The notes below the pieces were generated by a model. It did no database searches. It was not told where the DNA came from and saw nothing but the letters and a program-made list of their open reading frames with translations. A program made the position numbers and the translations under genes. A stretch of 64,000 bases of DNA from CAKSUT01 sp045542335 (lineage in GTDB: Bacteria > Bacillota > Clostridia > Oscillospirales > CAG-382): contig JAZQKV010000049.1 in NCBI GenBank assembly GCA_045542335.1, forward strand, positions 3,020 through 67,019, in the 5' to 3' direction. This document shows positions 17,786 through 25,658 of the stretch, one piece after another; within the stretch, counting starts at the first letter, position 1, and every line of letters starts with the position of its first letter.

Positions 17786-17812
17786 ACAATGTGGGTTTGT
17801 CACATTGTTTTT
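17786..17812 (+). terminator. Hairpin with T-run inside a leader (possible attenuator)
   Basis: ACAATGTG pairs perfectly with CACATTGT around 7 nt and runs into TTTTT. It begins only about 7 nt after the expected start from the 17745-17772 promoter and 67 nt before the gene start. It may also be the terminator of the preceding carboxypeptidase gene. Confidence 0.5.
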
Positions 17813-17878
17813 ACACAGCCTTTCGGATATGACGACAGCTTTGAAAGGGAGTCTTTCCGAAGAAAGGACGGTTATTTT

Positions 17879-18238
17879 ATGAAAACAAACAATTCGGGTG
17901 GAGTTGCGGAGGTTGTTCTTGGAATCGTCTCGGATATTTGCGAGGGTGCAAAGATTCTTGACAGCTATGTTATCCGCAAAAGGACACGGATGGAATTGAG
18001 CCTTGAAAACAAAAATGAGCCTCAGAAGCCGATTTTGAGCATGGACAGAACATGGAAGTGTGACAAGTCTATTCTCCAGCTTCTTGTTATGATGCTTGGT
18101 TTTGCGGCGGCGGTGGGCGCATTTGTGTGCATGGCGAAAATTCGCAAAAATGAAAAGAAAAAGATGAAAGCCAAGATTAAAAAGGTCAAGGCAGAAAAGA
18201 ACCGTGAGATTAAAAAGTTAAGACAGCAGAATAGTTAA
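17879..18238 (+). CDS. Small single-helix membrane protein of unknown function
   Basis: I do not recognise this 119-residue protein. It starts MKTNNSGGVAEVVLGIVSD, has a mixed N-terminal 60 residues, one hydrophobic helix near residues 72-90 (LQLLVMMLGFAAAVGAFVCM) and a very basic, probably coiled-coil tail dominated by K and E with KKMKAKIKKVKAEKNREIKK. It is probably a membrane-anchored protein with a basic cytoplasmic tail that may meet nucleic acid or acidic lipids. The ATG at 17879 has GAAAGGACGG upstream. The tautomerase gene follows after 38 nt. Confidence 0.6.
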   Translation: MKTNNSGGVAEVVLGIVSDICEGAKILDSYVIRKRTRMELSLENKNEPQKPILSMDRTWKCDKSILQLLVMMLGFAAAVGAFVCMAKIRKNEKKKMKAKIKKVKAEKNREIKKLRQQNS

Positions 18239-18276
18239 GCAGTATTTTTATCAAGCTTGAAAGGAAGGTATTTGTT

Positions 18277-18507
18277 ATGCCGCATATCAGCGTAAAAATG
18301 ATTGAGGGAAGAAGTGAGGAGCAGAAAAAACAGCTTGCCGCTGCCCTTGAAGAAGCACTTACAAAGACTCTTGGGTGCGGTTCACATTGGGTGAGCATCT
18401 CAATCGAGGACTATAACGGAAAAGAATGGCAGGATGTTTTTAAAAACGACATAGAGGGTTCAAAGCTTTATAAAAAGCCTGAATATGACCCCAAAATACT
18501 GCTTTGA
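18277..18507 (+). CDS. 4-oxalocrotonate tautomerase-like protein
   Basis: This 76-residue protein belongs to the tautomerase superfamily. After Met removal the N-terminal Pro of MPHISVKMIEGR becomes the catalytic base. The beta-alpha-beta unit with EEQKKQLAAALEEALTKTLG is typical, as is VSISIEDYNGKEW. It is slightly longer than the 62-residue classical form. Members interconvert enol and keto acids, but the substrate here is unknown. GAAAGGAAGG precedes the ATG. It lies upstream of the GH2 galactosidase gene by 67 nt and may be co-transcribed. Confidence 0.85.
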   Translation: MPHISVKMIEGRSEEQKKQLAAALEEALTKTLGCGSHWVSISIEDYNGKEWQDVFKNDIEGSKLYKKPEYDPKILL

Positions 18508-18574
18508 AAGCAGAAACGGCTTGTTTAAAAGCATTTGAAATTATAAAAACGAATTCAACGGAGGTTAAAAGCCA

Positions 18575-21500
18575 ATGATAAAGCAACCCCTTTACCACCT
18601 TGATCCCAAGGTGCCACACGTTAATACCGAAGCTCCAAGAGCTTATTTTATCCCTTATGATTGCAAGTCCAATGCCCTTGCAGGCAAGAGAAATCGCTCT
18701 CCATATTTTAAAAGCCTTTGTGGTGAGTGGTTTTTCAAGTTTTATGAAAACGGACTTTGCGACCTTGAAGAAGACCCCGGAAGCGAGGACTTTGAGGTTT
18801 GCGACTGTGGATGTTTTGATACAATAAATGTTCCGCAGAGCTGGCAGATGTCCCTCGGTAAGGGATATGATGTTCCCAATTACACAAATGCAGATTATCC
18901 TTTCCCTTGTGATCCTCCTTATATTCCCAACGAAAACCCTTGTGCTCTTTACACACGCACTTTTACTCTTTCGGAAAACTTTGCCAGGAGAGATGTGTTC
19001 CTCAATTTCGAGGGCGTTGACAGCGCATTTTATCTTTACATAAACGGAAAGTTTGTTGGATATGGAACGGTTAGCCACAGCACAAACGAGTTTGATGTTT
19101 CGGAATATGTGCTCCCCGGTGAGAACACGATCTCCCTTATTGTCATGAAATGGTGTGCCGCAAGCTACCTTGAGGACCAGGATATGTGGAGAATGTCCGG
19201 TATTTTCAGAGAGGTTTACCTGCTTGCAAGAGATAAGGAAAGAGTCTCCGATATTTTCGTAAAGCCTACCCTCGATAAAAAGCTCTCCGTCGGCACTCTT
19301 TCGGCTGATATCTCCTATGTGGGTGCGAAAAAGGCAAGATATGAGCTTTATGATGCAGGTTCTGATTCCCTTATCGCAGAGGGCGAGTGCAAGGCTTCAA
19401 TTTCGGTAAAAGTGCCGGAGGTGAAGCTGTGGTCCTCTGAAACACCGAATCTTTATACACTCATTCTTTATTGCGGTGACGAAGTTATTGTTCAGAAGGT
19501 CGGTTTCAAGAAGATTGAAATTAAGGGCGGAATTGTTTACATAAACGGCAAAAAGGTTAAGGGCCTTGGCGTAAACCGTCACGACTCTCACCCGATACTT
19601 GGTCATACCACTCCTTTTGACCACATAGTAAACGACCTTAAGATTATGAAGCGTTGCAACGTTAACATAATCCGCACCTCGCATTATCCCAACGACCCCA
19701 GATTCACAGAGCTTTGCGATGAAATGGGCTTTTATGTTGTTGACGAGGCAGATCTTGAAACCCACGGTGCAATAAGGATGAAAATAGCTCCCGATTCAAG
19801 CTTTATGGACAGCTTCAGCTACGTTTCAAATATGCCTGAATATGAAATTGCGTATGTTGACAGGGCGGCTCGTCTGTTTGAAAGAGATAAGAATCACGCT
19901 TGCGTTTTATTCTGGTCGCTTGGCAATGAGTCGGGTTGCGGAGAGAATCATGTCAAGATGCGTGATTACATTCTCGAAAGAAACAAGGATGCTGTAATCC
20001 ACTATCAAATGGCGTGTGAAAAACATTCCGGAACAAAGTACATTGATATTTCTCCCATTGAGAGCGATATGTATCCGAGCGTTGGAGATATTCTCAAGTA
20101 TCTTGAAAAGGACGATGCAAAGCCATTTTACCTGTGCGAATACTGTCATGCAATGGGTAACGGCCCCGGAGACCTCAAGGCATATGTTGATGCAATGCGT
20201 TCCAACGATAAGTTCTTTGGCGGTTGCGTGTGGGAGTTTACTGACCACTCTGTTGAGATTGATGTTGATGGTAAAAAGGGTTACACCTATGGCGGCGACT
20301 TTGGTGAAACAGATTATCCGAACAGCGGAAACTTCTGTGTTGACGGTCTTGTTTACCCCGACAGACGACTTCACACGGGTATCCTCGAAATGAAGAAGGC
20401 ATATCAGCCATATAAGGTTGAGCTTGTTGATTTTGAAACGGGTGAAATTAAAATTACAAGCTACCGTGACTTTACAGACCTTTCTGATCTTGATTTCCAT
20501 TGGAGCGTTGAATGTAACGGTAAAACCGTTGTAAGCGGAAGAATTGCGGCACCTGAAATTGCACCTCGCAAAGAGGCAACATACAAGTTGTTCAATTCGT
20601 TTGATTTTGAAGTAGACGGTGAATATTTCCTCAACATCAAGGCTCTTACCAACAAGCCATATTTCTACGCTGAAGCAGGTCACGAGGTGGGCACAGATCA
20701 GTTTGAACTGTTCACCATGCACTGCGACGATGAATATGCCGGAAATCTTGATTATGCCGAGCCGCTTTATGTGACGGAAAACGAAAGATATATTGAGGTT
20801 GACGCAGGAGAAACAGCGTATCTCTTTGATAAGTGCCTTGGAAACCTCAGTCAGATTCTCTGCAACGGCAAGGAAATGCTTGCAAAGCCTGCAGGACTTA
20901 AAGTTTGGCGTGCGCCTATGGACAACGACCGCAATATCAAGAACGAGTGGATAAAGGAAGGCTATGACAAGCTGACACGCCGTGTGGACAAGGTTGAAAT
21001 GGTGTCCGAGAGAGAGGACGAGGTTGTTATCACGATGACGGGCGTTCTTGCGCCAAAGGCAAAGAGCGTTGTTATAAACTTCACCGAAAAATACACCGTG
21101 AGCATTGACGGTTCGCTTACCTTTGTTGTTGACGCAACACTTGGCAACCGCCACGGGGACTTCTATCTGCCCTTTATACCGAGATTCGGTCTTGAACTTA
21201 CAATGCCCGAGGGCAACGAGAGAATGACATATTTCGGCTACGGACCCATGGAAAGCTATCCCGACAAGCATCTTGCCGCAAGAGTGGGACATTTCAGCAG
21301 TTCTGTTACAGACAATTTTGAGCATTATATCAGACCCCAGGAAAATTCCTCTCATATCGGCACACGTTTTGCCGCTGTTGGCACGCTTCAGGGACTTGGA
21401 CTTCACTTTGCTTATCTTGGCGAGGGAAGTGAGTTCAGCTTTAATGCAAGTCACTATACTGCGGAGCAGTTGACCAAAACTGAACACGATTATGAGCTTG

Positions 21501-21679
21501 AGCCACTTGCGGAAACAATTGTAAATGTTGATTTCTACATGAGTGGAAGCGGCTCAAATTCCTGCGGACCGAGCCTTGCTCCCGAATGGCGTGTGAGCGA
21601 CAAACAGCTTCACGGTGAGGTTAAGATTACGCCGTGTTTCTTTGATGAGGACGAGCTTTTTGGTGTTAAAAAAGCGTGA
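18575..21679 (+). CDS. lacZ: Beta-galactosidase, glycoside hydrolase family 2 (LacZ-type)
   Basis: This 1034-residue cytosolic enzyme should release galactose from beta-galactosides. It has the full LacZ layout: an N-terminal jelly-roll with the GEWFFKFYENG and VPQSWQM-like segments, Ig-like domains, and a TIM barrel opening with KGLGVNRHDSHP. The acid/base Glu452 lies in GNESGCG and the nucleophile Glu522 in LCEYCHAMGN. The C-terminal Bgal_small_N domain ends with YGPMESYPD and HYIRPQENS. It has no signal peptide. CGGAGGTTAAAAGCC precedes the ATG. It opens a carbohydrate block with the beta-helix protein and an oxidoreductase. Confidence 0.95.
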   Translation: MIKQPLYHLDPKVPHVNTEAPRAYFIPYDCKSNALAGKRNRSPYFKSLCGEWFFKFYENGLCDLEEDPGSEDFEVCDCGCFDTINVPQSWQMSLGKGYDVPNYTNADYPFPCDPPYIPNENPCALYTRTFTLSENFARRDVFLNFEGVDSAFYLYINGKFVGYGTVSHSTNEFDVSEYVLPGENTISLIVMKWCAASYLEDQDMWRMSGIFREVYLLARDKERVSDIFVKPTLDKKLSVGTLSADISYVGAKKARYELYDAGSDSLIAEGECKASISVKVPEVKLWSSETPNLYTLILYCGDEVIVQKVGFKKIEIKGGIVYINGKKVKGLGVNRHDSHPILGHTTPFDHIVNDLKIMKRCNVNIIRTSHYPNDPRFTELCDEMGFYVVDEADLETHGAIRMKIAPDSSFMDSFSYVSNMPEYEIAYVDRAARLFERDKNHACVLFWSLGNESGCGENHVKMRDYILERNKDAVIHYQMACEKHSGTKYIDISPIESDMYPSVGDILKYLEKDDAKPFYLCEYCHAMGNGPGDLKAYVDAMRSNDKFFGGCVWEFTDHSVEIDVDGKKGYTYGGDFGETDYPNSGNFCVDGLVYPDRRLHTGILEMKKAYQPYKVELVDFETGEIKITSYRDFTDLSDLDFHWSVECNGKTVVSGRIAAPEIAPRKEATYKLFNSFDFEVDGEYFLNIKALTNKPYFYAEAGHEVGTDQFELFTMHCDDEYAGNLDYAEPLYVTENERYIEVDAGETAYLFDKCLGNLSQILCNGKEMLAKPAGLKVWRAPMDNDRNIKNEWIKEGYDKLTRRVDKVEMVSEREDEVVITMTGVLAPKAKSVVINFTEKYTVSIDGSLTFVVDATLGNRHGDFYLPFIPRFGLELTMPEGNERMTYFGYGPMESYPDKHLAARVGHFSSSVTDNFEHYIRPQENSSHIGTRFAAVGTLQGLGLHFAYLGEGSEFSFNASHYTAEQLTKTEHDYELEPLAETIVNVDFYMSGSGSNSCGPSLAPEWRVSDKQLHGEVKITPCFFDEDELFGVKKA

Positions 21680-21743
21680 CACAAATATCTTGAGATAACC
21701 TGAATAAATGCAGAATACTGCCTCATTTTGGCAGAATAATGCA

Positions 21744-21772
21744 TTGAACAAGGCACTTTATGATGTTATAAT
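21744..21772 (+). promoter_or_regulatory. Promoter of the beta-helix protein gene
   Basis: TTGAAC (21744-21749), 17 bp and TATAAT (21767-21772) with TGT upstream of the -10. The predicted start falls inside the left arm of the terminator at 21774-21806. Confidence 0.65.
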
Positions 21773-21773
21773 A

Positions 21774-21806
21774 CGGACGGTGCTGATTCTGCACCGCCCG
21801 TTTTTT
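21774..21806 (+). terminator. Terminator after lacZ, overlapping the next gene's start site
   Basis: CGGACGGTGC pairs with GCACCGCCCG (one A-C mismatch) around TGATTCT, followed by six T. A transcript started from the adjacent promoter at about 21779 would lack half of the left arm and so should escape this terminator. Confidence 0.65.
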
Positions 21807-21826
21807 GAAAAGGAAGGGCGAAAAAC

Positions 21827-23296
21827 ATGAAATTCAAACTTAGTGAAAATGCAGTAACTGCAAAACAGTATATTGAGGAGCTCAAAGCAGTTTGCGGAAA
21901 GATTTCCGACGAGGCTGTGAGAGAAGCTATTGAGGAGATTTCCGCAAAGAGAATTGCAGAAATCAGAGCAACCGAAACAAAGGTTGAGGTAAAGGGAACA
22001 AAATATTATGTTTCTCTTGACGGAAACGACGAGGCAGACGGAAAGAGCGAAAATACTGCTTGGAAAACCCTAGACAAGGCAAGCAAAGCAGAGCTTGAGC
22101 CGGGTGACGGTGTGTTTTTCAGACGAGGCGATTTCTTCCGCGGCTACCTTGAAACAAAGACCGGTGTTACATATTCTGCCTACGGAGAGGGTGCAAAGCC
22201 TGTCATCTGCGGATGGTTCAAAAACAGCGCCGACCCCGATCTTTGGGAGGAAACAGATGTCAAGGGTGTGTGGGCGTATAAAGAGCCATGCGAAAAGGAC
22301 ATCGGAAACGTTGTTTTTGACGACAAGCTTCAGATAAGAAAGATTCTCCTGCTTGAACAGCCTGAGGGCGTTTTCTCCGACGTGAGAACAAAAGCTCCTT
22401 TCAAGGACTATCATGATATTGTTGAAAATCACACCTTCTACCATGATTACATGGGAACAGGCACGCTCTATCTGCGTTGCGACGAGGGCAACCCCGGTGA
22501 GATTTACAGCGAAATAGAGATGTCCAAAAAGCAGCATTGCATCGGCAACGGCGGAAACAAAAACGTCACCATAGATAACCTCTGCATTAAGCACGCCGGC
22601 TCTCATGGTATCGGTGCCGGAAACTGCGAGGGACTTACTGTTCAGAACTGCGAGTTCGGCTGGATAGGCGGTTCAATTCAGGGCGAGAGAATTTTCGGAA
22701 GAAATTGGCCTACTCCTTACGGAAACGCCATCGAGATATATGGTCAGGCGGTAAATTATACCGTCGATAACTGCTATATCTGGCAGGCGTATGATGCAGG
22801 CATCACGCATCAGTCGGGTGCAAAATGCGGCAATATCGGAGACAAGAACATCCATTATACAAACAACGTTATTGAGGATTGTGTTTATGCCATAGAGATT
22901 TTTGTTGGCGATGACGGAACGGCAACCGTGTTCAATGACGATGTTTATATCGAAAACAATATCCTTCGCCGTGGCGGCGGTTTTGGTCACGATCAGCGAC
23001 CCGACCAGGGTGTTACTGCCCTTATCCGTAATGGTAGAATCACCGAAAATACGCACAATTACATCGTGAAAAACAACATCCTTGACAGAAGCCGCACACG
23101 CATTATTACTGCAGGAAACGACGGTGCAAGCAAGGCACAATATTTCGACAATATCTATGTGCAGAACAAGAATGGTGCATACTGCAACCGCTTCGGAAAC
23201 TCATATATTGCCAACGAGCATCTTATGCCACAGCTTGAAGCAACCGGAACTGAAACTAATCCTTACCTTATTCTCGCTGACGAGCTTGGCTTTTGA
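21827..23296 (+). CDS. Right-handed parallel beta-helix protein (polysaccharide lyase/epimerase-like)
   Basis: This 489-residue protein has an N-terminal helical region of about 50 residues. It then has the entry motif YYVSLDGNDEADGKSENTAWKT, reduced here to its core GNDEADG, which opens many pectate-lyase-like beta-helices. Repeated short strands follow (VTIDNLCI, LTVQNCEFGWIGG, YTVDNCYIW, IHYTNNVIEDC, VYIENNILRRGGG), typical of PbH1 coils. No signal peptide is visible, so it appears cytosolic, which is unusual for this fold. It may act on an imported oligosaccharide. Catalytic residues cannot be assigned by eye. It has its own promoter and lies 31 nt before a Gfo/Idh/MocA gene. Confidence 0.8.
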   Translation: MKFKLSENAVTAKQYIEELKAVCGKISDEAVREAIEEISAKRIAEIRATETKVEVKGTKYYVSLDGNDEADGKSENTAWKTLDKASKAELEPGDGVFFRRGDFFRGYLETKTGVTYSAYGEGAKPVICGWFKNSADPDLWEETDVKGVWAYKEPCEKDIGNVVFDDKLQIRKILLLEQPEGVFSDVRTKAPFKDYHDIVENHTFYHDYMGTGTLYLRCDEGNPGEIYSEIEMSKKQHCIGNGGNKNVTIDNLCIKHAGSHGIGAGNCEGLTVQNCEFGWIGGSIQGERIFGRNWPTPYGNAIEIYGQAVNYTVDNCYIWQAYDAGITHQSGAKCGNIGDKNIHYTNNVIEDCVYAIEIFVGDDGTATVFNDDVYIENNILRRGGGFGHDQRPDQGVTALIRNGRITENTHNYIVKNNILDRSRTRIITAGNDGASKAQYFDNIYVQNKNGAYCNRFGNSYIANEHLMPQLEATGTETNPYLILADELGF

Positions 23297-23327
23297 TAGT
23301 TGACTTTGAAATTTTGGAGGAAACGCC

Positions 23328-24350
23328 ATGAACAAAAGACTGAAAACAATACAAATCGGGGTTGAGCATGACCATGGTGGAGTGACCATGGCAAGCGCAA
23401 AAAAGCTCACCGAGGACTTTGAAATCGTCGCCTACGCCGACCCTCACCCCGAAGATATAGTGAGATCAAACGGTGACAGACGTTTCATTGGTGACACACC
23501 TGTCCTCACCGTTGAGCAGGCTCTCAACATTGAGGGGCTTGACTGCGTTATCGTTGAAACTCACGATACAAAGCTTGCAAAATATGGTCAGATGGTAGCG
23601 GATTTGGGTCTTCCAATGCACGTTGACAAGCCTTGCGGAACGGATTATGCATCTGTTGCAAAGCTTATAGACACCTGCAAGGAAAAGAACATTGTATTTC
23701 AGTCGGGGTATATGTACCGTTTCAATCCTGCGGTAAAATACGCTCTTGACGAGGCAAAGAAAGGCGTGCTCGGCGAGATTTTCAGCGTGGAAGCGCACAT
23801 GGATTGCGAGCACAAACCCGAAAAGCGTGAGTGGTTAAACAGCGTTCCCGGCGGTATGATGATGTTTTTGGGATGCCACCTTGTTGACCTTATACTGCAG
23901 TTTGCGGGAAAACCCGACAGCATTGAGTGCAAGAGCTGCAAAACAGGTCTTGAAGGTGTAGATTCACTCGATTACGGCATGGCACTCTTTAACTATAAAA
24001 ATGGTGTTTCGTTTGCAAAAACCTGCGCCCGTGAGGTGGACGGATTTTCACGCCGTCAGCTTGTTGTGTGCGGAAGCGAGGCGACAATTGAAATAAAGCC
24101 TTTGGAAGCATATTTCCCGGATACAGGACTTATGTACACCGAGGCGACAATAGTCACGCACAAGGATACAGAACATAAGTGGAACGGTAATCATAAACAT
24201 GATTTGCGCTTCGGACCGTATGACAGATACGATGCCATGATGCACGAGTTTGCACAAATGGTAAGAGGTGAAATCGAGAATCCTTACACTTATGACTACG
24301 AAAAAACTCTTTATGAGTGTGTCATAAAGGCTTGTGGACTTCCCATGTGA
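23328..24350 (+). CDS. Gfo/Idh/MocA family oxidoreductase
   Basis: This 340-residue NAD(P)-dependent sugar or inositol dehydrogenase-like enzyme has a Rossmann domain whose first strand reads RLKTIQIGVEHDHGG. The usual GxGxxG is replaced by GVEHDHG. The catalytic motif appears as HVDKPCG (Lys near residue 104) instead of the common EKP. YMYRFNPAVK begins the C-terminal alpha/beta domain, and GGMMMFLGCHLVDLIL provides the conserved H-x-x-D-like site. GGAGGAAACGCC precedes the ATG. It is co-directional with the beta-helix protein and probably acts on its product. Confidence 0.88.
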   Translation: MNKRLKTIQIGVEHDHGGVTMASAKKLTEDFEIVAYADPHPEDIVRSNGDRRFIGDTPVLTVEQALNIEGLDCVIVETHDTKLAKYGQMVADLGLPMHVDKPCGTDYASVAKLIDTCKEKNIVFQSGYMYRFNPAVKYALDEAKKGVLGEIFSVEAHMDCEHKPEKREWLNSVPGGMMMFLGCHLVDLILQFAGKPDSIECKSCKTGLEGVDSLDYGMALFNYKNGVSFAKTCAREVDGFSRRQLVVCGSEATIEIKPLEAYFPDTGLMYTEATIVTHKDTEHKWNGNHKHDLRFGPYDRYDAMMHEFAQMVRGEIENPYTYDYEKTLYECVIKACGLPM

Positions 24351-24370
24351 CAAGAATAAATGCAAAAAAT

Positions 24371-24416
24371 AAGGTCTGTATCGGGAGCAACTGAAATGCT
24401 TACCGGTACAGACCTT
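24371..24416. terminator. Bidirectional terminator between the oxidoreductase gene and bcp
   Basis: GGTCTGTATCGG pairs with CCGGTACAGACC (one G-T) around an 18-nt loop, with AA/TT extensions. T-rich sequence follows on the plus strand and TTATTTTTTG-like sequence on the minus strand. It shares its stem core with the terminators at 747 and 61003. Confidence 0.75.
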
Positions 24417-24430
24417 TATCTTTTTCGCTT

Positions 24431-24883
24431 TTAAAGCATGGCGAGAATCTCGGCGGCGTTTGTGTCGGGCTTCACCTTTGGCATGACCGTTTCAATAAAG
24501 CCGTTTTCGTCAATGATGAATGTGGTGCGGACAACTCCGAAGCTGACCTTGCCATAGAGCTTTTTCTCCTGCCAGACATCATATGCTTTTATGGCGGAGA
24601 GTTCAGGGTCGGAAAGAAGAACAAATGGCAGATTATGTTTTTCAGCAAATTTTACATGGGAGGCAACGCTGTCTTTGCTTATGCCGATAACTTCTACGTT
24701 TTTCTCTTGAAATTCCTTATAAGCACCTGCGAAGGCACAAGCCTGACGGGTGCATCCGGGAGTGTTGTCCTTGGGGTAAAAATAAAGGACGACTTTTTTA
24801 CCGTGAAAATCGGAAAGCGAAACGCTTTTTCCATCTTTGTCAAGCAGGGTGAAATCGGGAGCTTTTATTCCTTGAGTGAGCAT
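24431..24883 (-). CDS. bcp: Thioredoxin-dependent thiol peroxidase (bacterioferritin comigratory protein)
   Basis: This 150-residue peroxiredoxin reduces hydrogen and organic peroxides with thioredoxin as donor. The peroxidatic Cys44 and resolving Cys49 lie in DNTPGCTRQACAF, the spacing of the BCP/PrxQ group. KVVLYFYPKD precedes it, and the later VRTTFIIDENG strand is conserved. AAGGAGAAAACT precedes the ATG. It lies 65 nt downstream of the BlaI-type repressor gene on the same strand and could share its transcript. Confidence 0.94.
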   Translation of the reverse strand: MLTQGIKAPDFTLLDKDGKSVSLSDFHGKKVVLYFYPKDNTPGCTRQACAFAGAYKEFQEKNVEVIGISKDSVASHVKFAEKHNLPFVLLSDPELSAIKAYDVWQEKKLYGKVSFGVVRTTFIIDENGFIETVMPKVKPDTNAAEILAML

Positions 24884-24948
24884 AGTTTTCTCCTTTACAA
24901 ATGGTCTAATTTATTAACGCAAATTGTGCGTGGCATATACGTTGAAAA

Positions 24949-25464
24949 TTACAACAAGAATGAGGGGATGGCTTTTGTCTGAACAGTTTTTTCGCTTTTT
25001 TCCGGCTGTTCTTCGATGTGGACCTTTGATTCTTGGGTTTTAACTTTTGTTTTTGGGGAAGCTTTTCTTTTTCCGGCGGGCTTGCTTACAGAATCAGCAG
25101 GAATTGCGCCGTAAATGTTTTTTGCAGTGGTAACTTCGGCTTTTTTCAATGTGCTTTCGCCGGGATTTTTCCATGCTTTGATTAGCGCATCAAAATCGTC
25201 GTCAAAGTACTTTTCGGTAATTGTTCTGACTTTGGAAAGCGCATACTCCTTTTTGCTTACAAGCGAAGTTACAACGCCATTTTCTGAGGAAATAACTCCC
25301 CTTGAAGCAAGACGTTTGATGACGGTGTAAACGGTGGATTTCTTCCAGCCGAGGCGCTCGGCACAGAGCTTGACAAGTGCACCGCCTGTTACAGGCTCAT
25401 ATTCCCACACAATCAGGCAGAAGTTGCTTTCACTTTCAAAAATTTCGGGAATGTTTTTTACCAT
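24949..25464 (-). CDS. BlaI/MecI/CopY-family transcriptional repressor (no BlaR partner nearby)
   Basis: This 171-residue regulator has a winged helix at residues 10-75. It shows CLIVWEYEPVTGGALVKLC, the recognition-helix region GWKKSTVYTVIKRLASRGVI reduced to its KKSTVYTVIKRL core, and the wing. BlaI proteins repress resistance or stress genes and are cleaved after a BlaR1-type sensor is activated. No BlaR1 protease is encoded nearby. The C-terminal half, about 60 residues, is an unusual Lys-, Pro- and Glu-rich extension of low complexity. GGAGGACACAACT sets the ATG at 25464. Its promoter diverges from that of the cell wall hydrolase, and both share a 12-bp motif. Confidence 0.85.
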   Translation of the reverse strand: MVKNIPEIFESESNFCLIVWEYEPVTGGALVKLCAERLGWKKSTVYTVIKRLASRGVISSENGVVTSLVSKKEYALSKVRTITEKYFDDDFDALIKAWKNPGESTLKKAEVTTAKNIYGAIPADSVSKPAGKRKASPKTKVKTQESKVHIEEQPEKSEKTVQTKAIPSFLL

Positions 25465-25504
25465 AGTTGTGTCCTCCGAGTTTATCTCATTAGTCCATGT
25501 TTGT

Positions 25505-25533
25505 ATTATACACTTAATTTTCTGCTTTGTCAA
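25505..25533 (-). promoter_or_regulatory. Promoter of the BlaI-type repressor gene
   Basis: On the minus strand TTGACA (25528-25533), 17 bp and TATAAT (25505-25510). The -10 lies inside AAGTGTATAATA, which is repeated at the divergent promoter. Confidence 0.85.
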
Positions 25534-25574
25534 GAGGTTTGGCAAATTTTGCGGTTTGCGGAAAACATTGTTGG

Positions 25575-25603
25575 TTGACACAGCCCATGGAAAAGTGTAT
25601 AAT
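25575..25603 (+). promoter_or_regulatory. Promoter of the cell wall hydrolase gene
   Basis: TTGACA (25575-25580), 17 bp and TATAAT (25598-25603), again inside AAGTGTATAATA. Confidence 0.85.
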
Positions 25604-25658
25604 ATATTCACACTCAAGAAAAATCACCGAGTCCGGGAAAACAAAAGGAGGAATTGAA

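Noticed and set aside
19907..21487. 526-codon minus-strand open frame inside lacZ
   Set aside because: It is antisense to a complete GH2 enzyme, with no ribosome binding site and no family resemblance.
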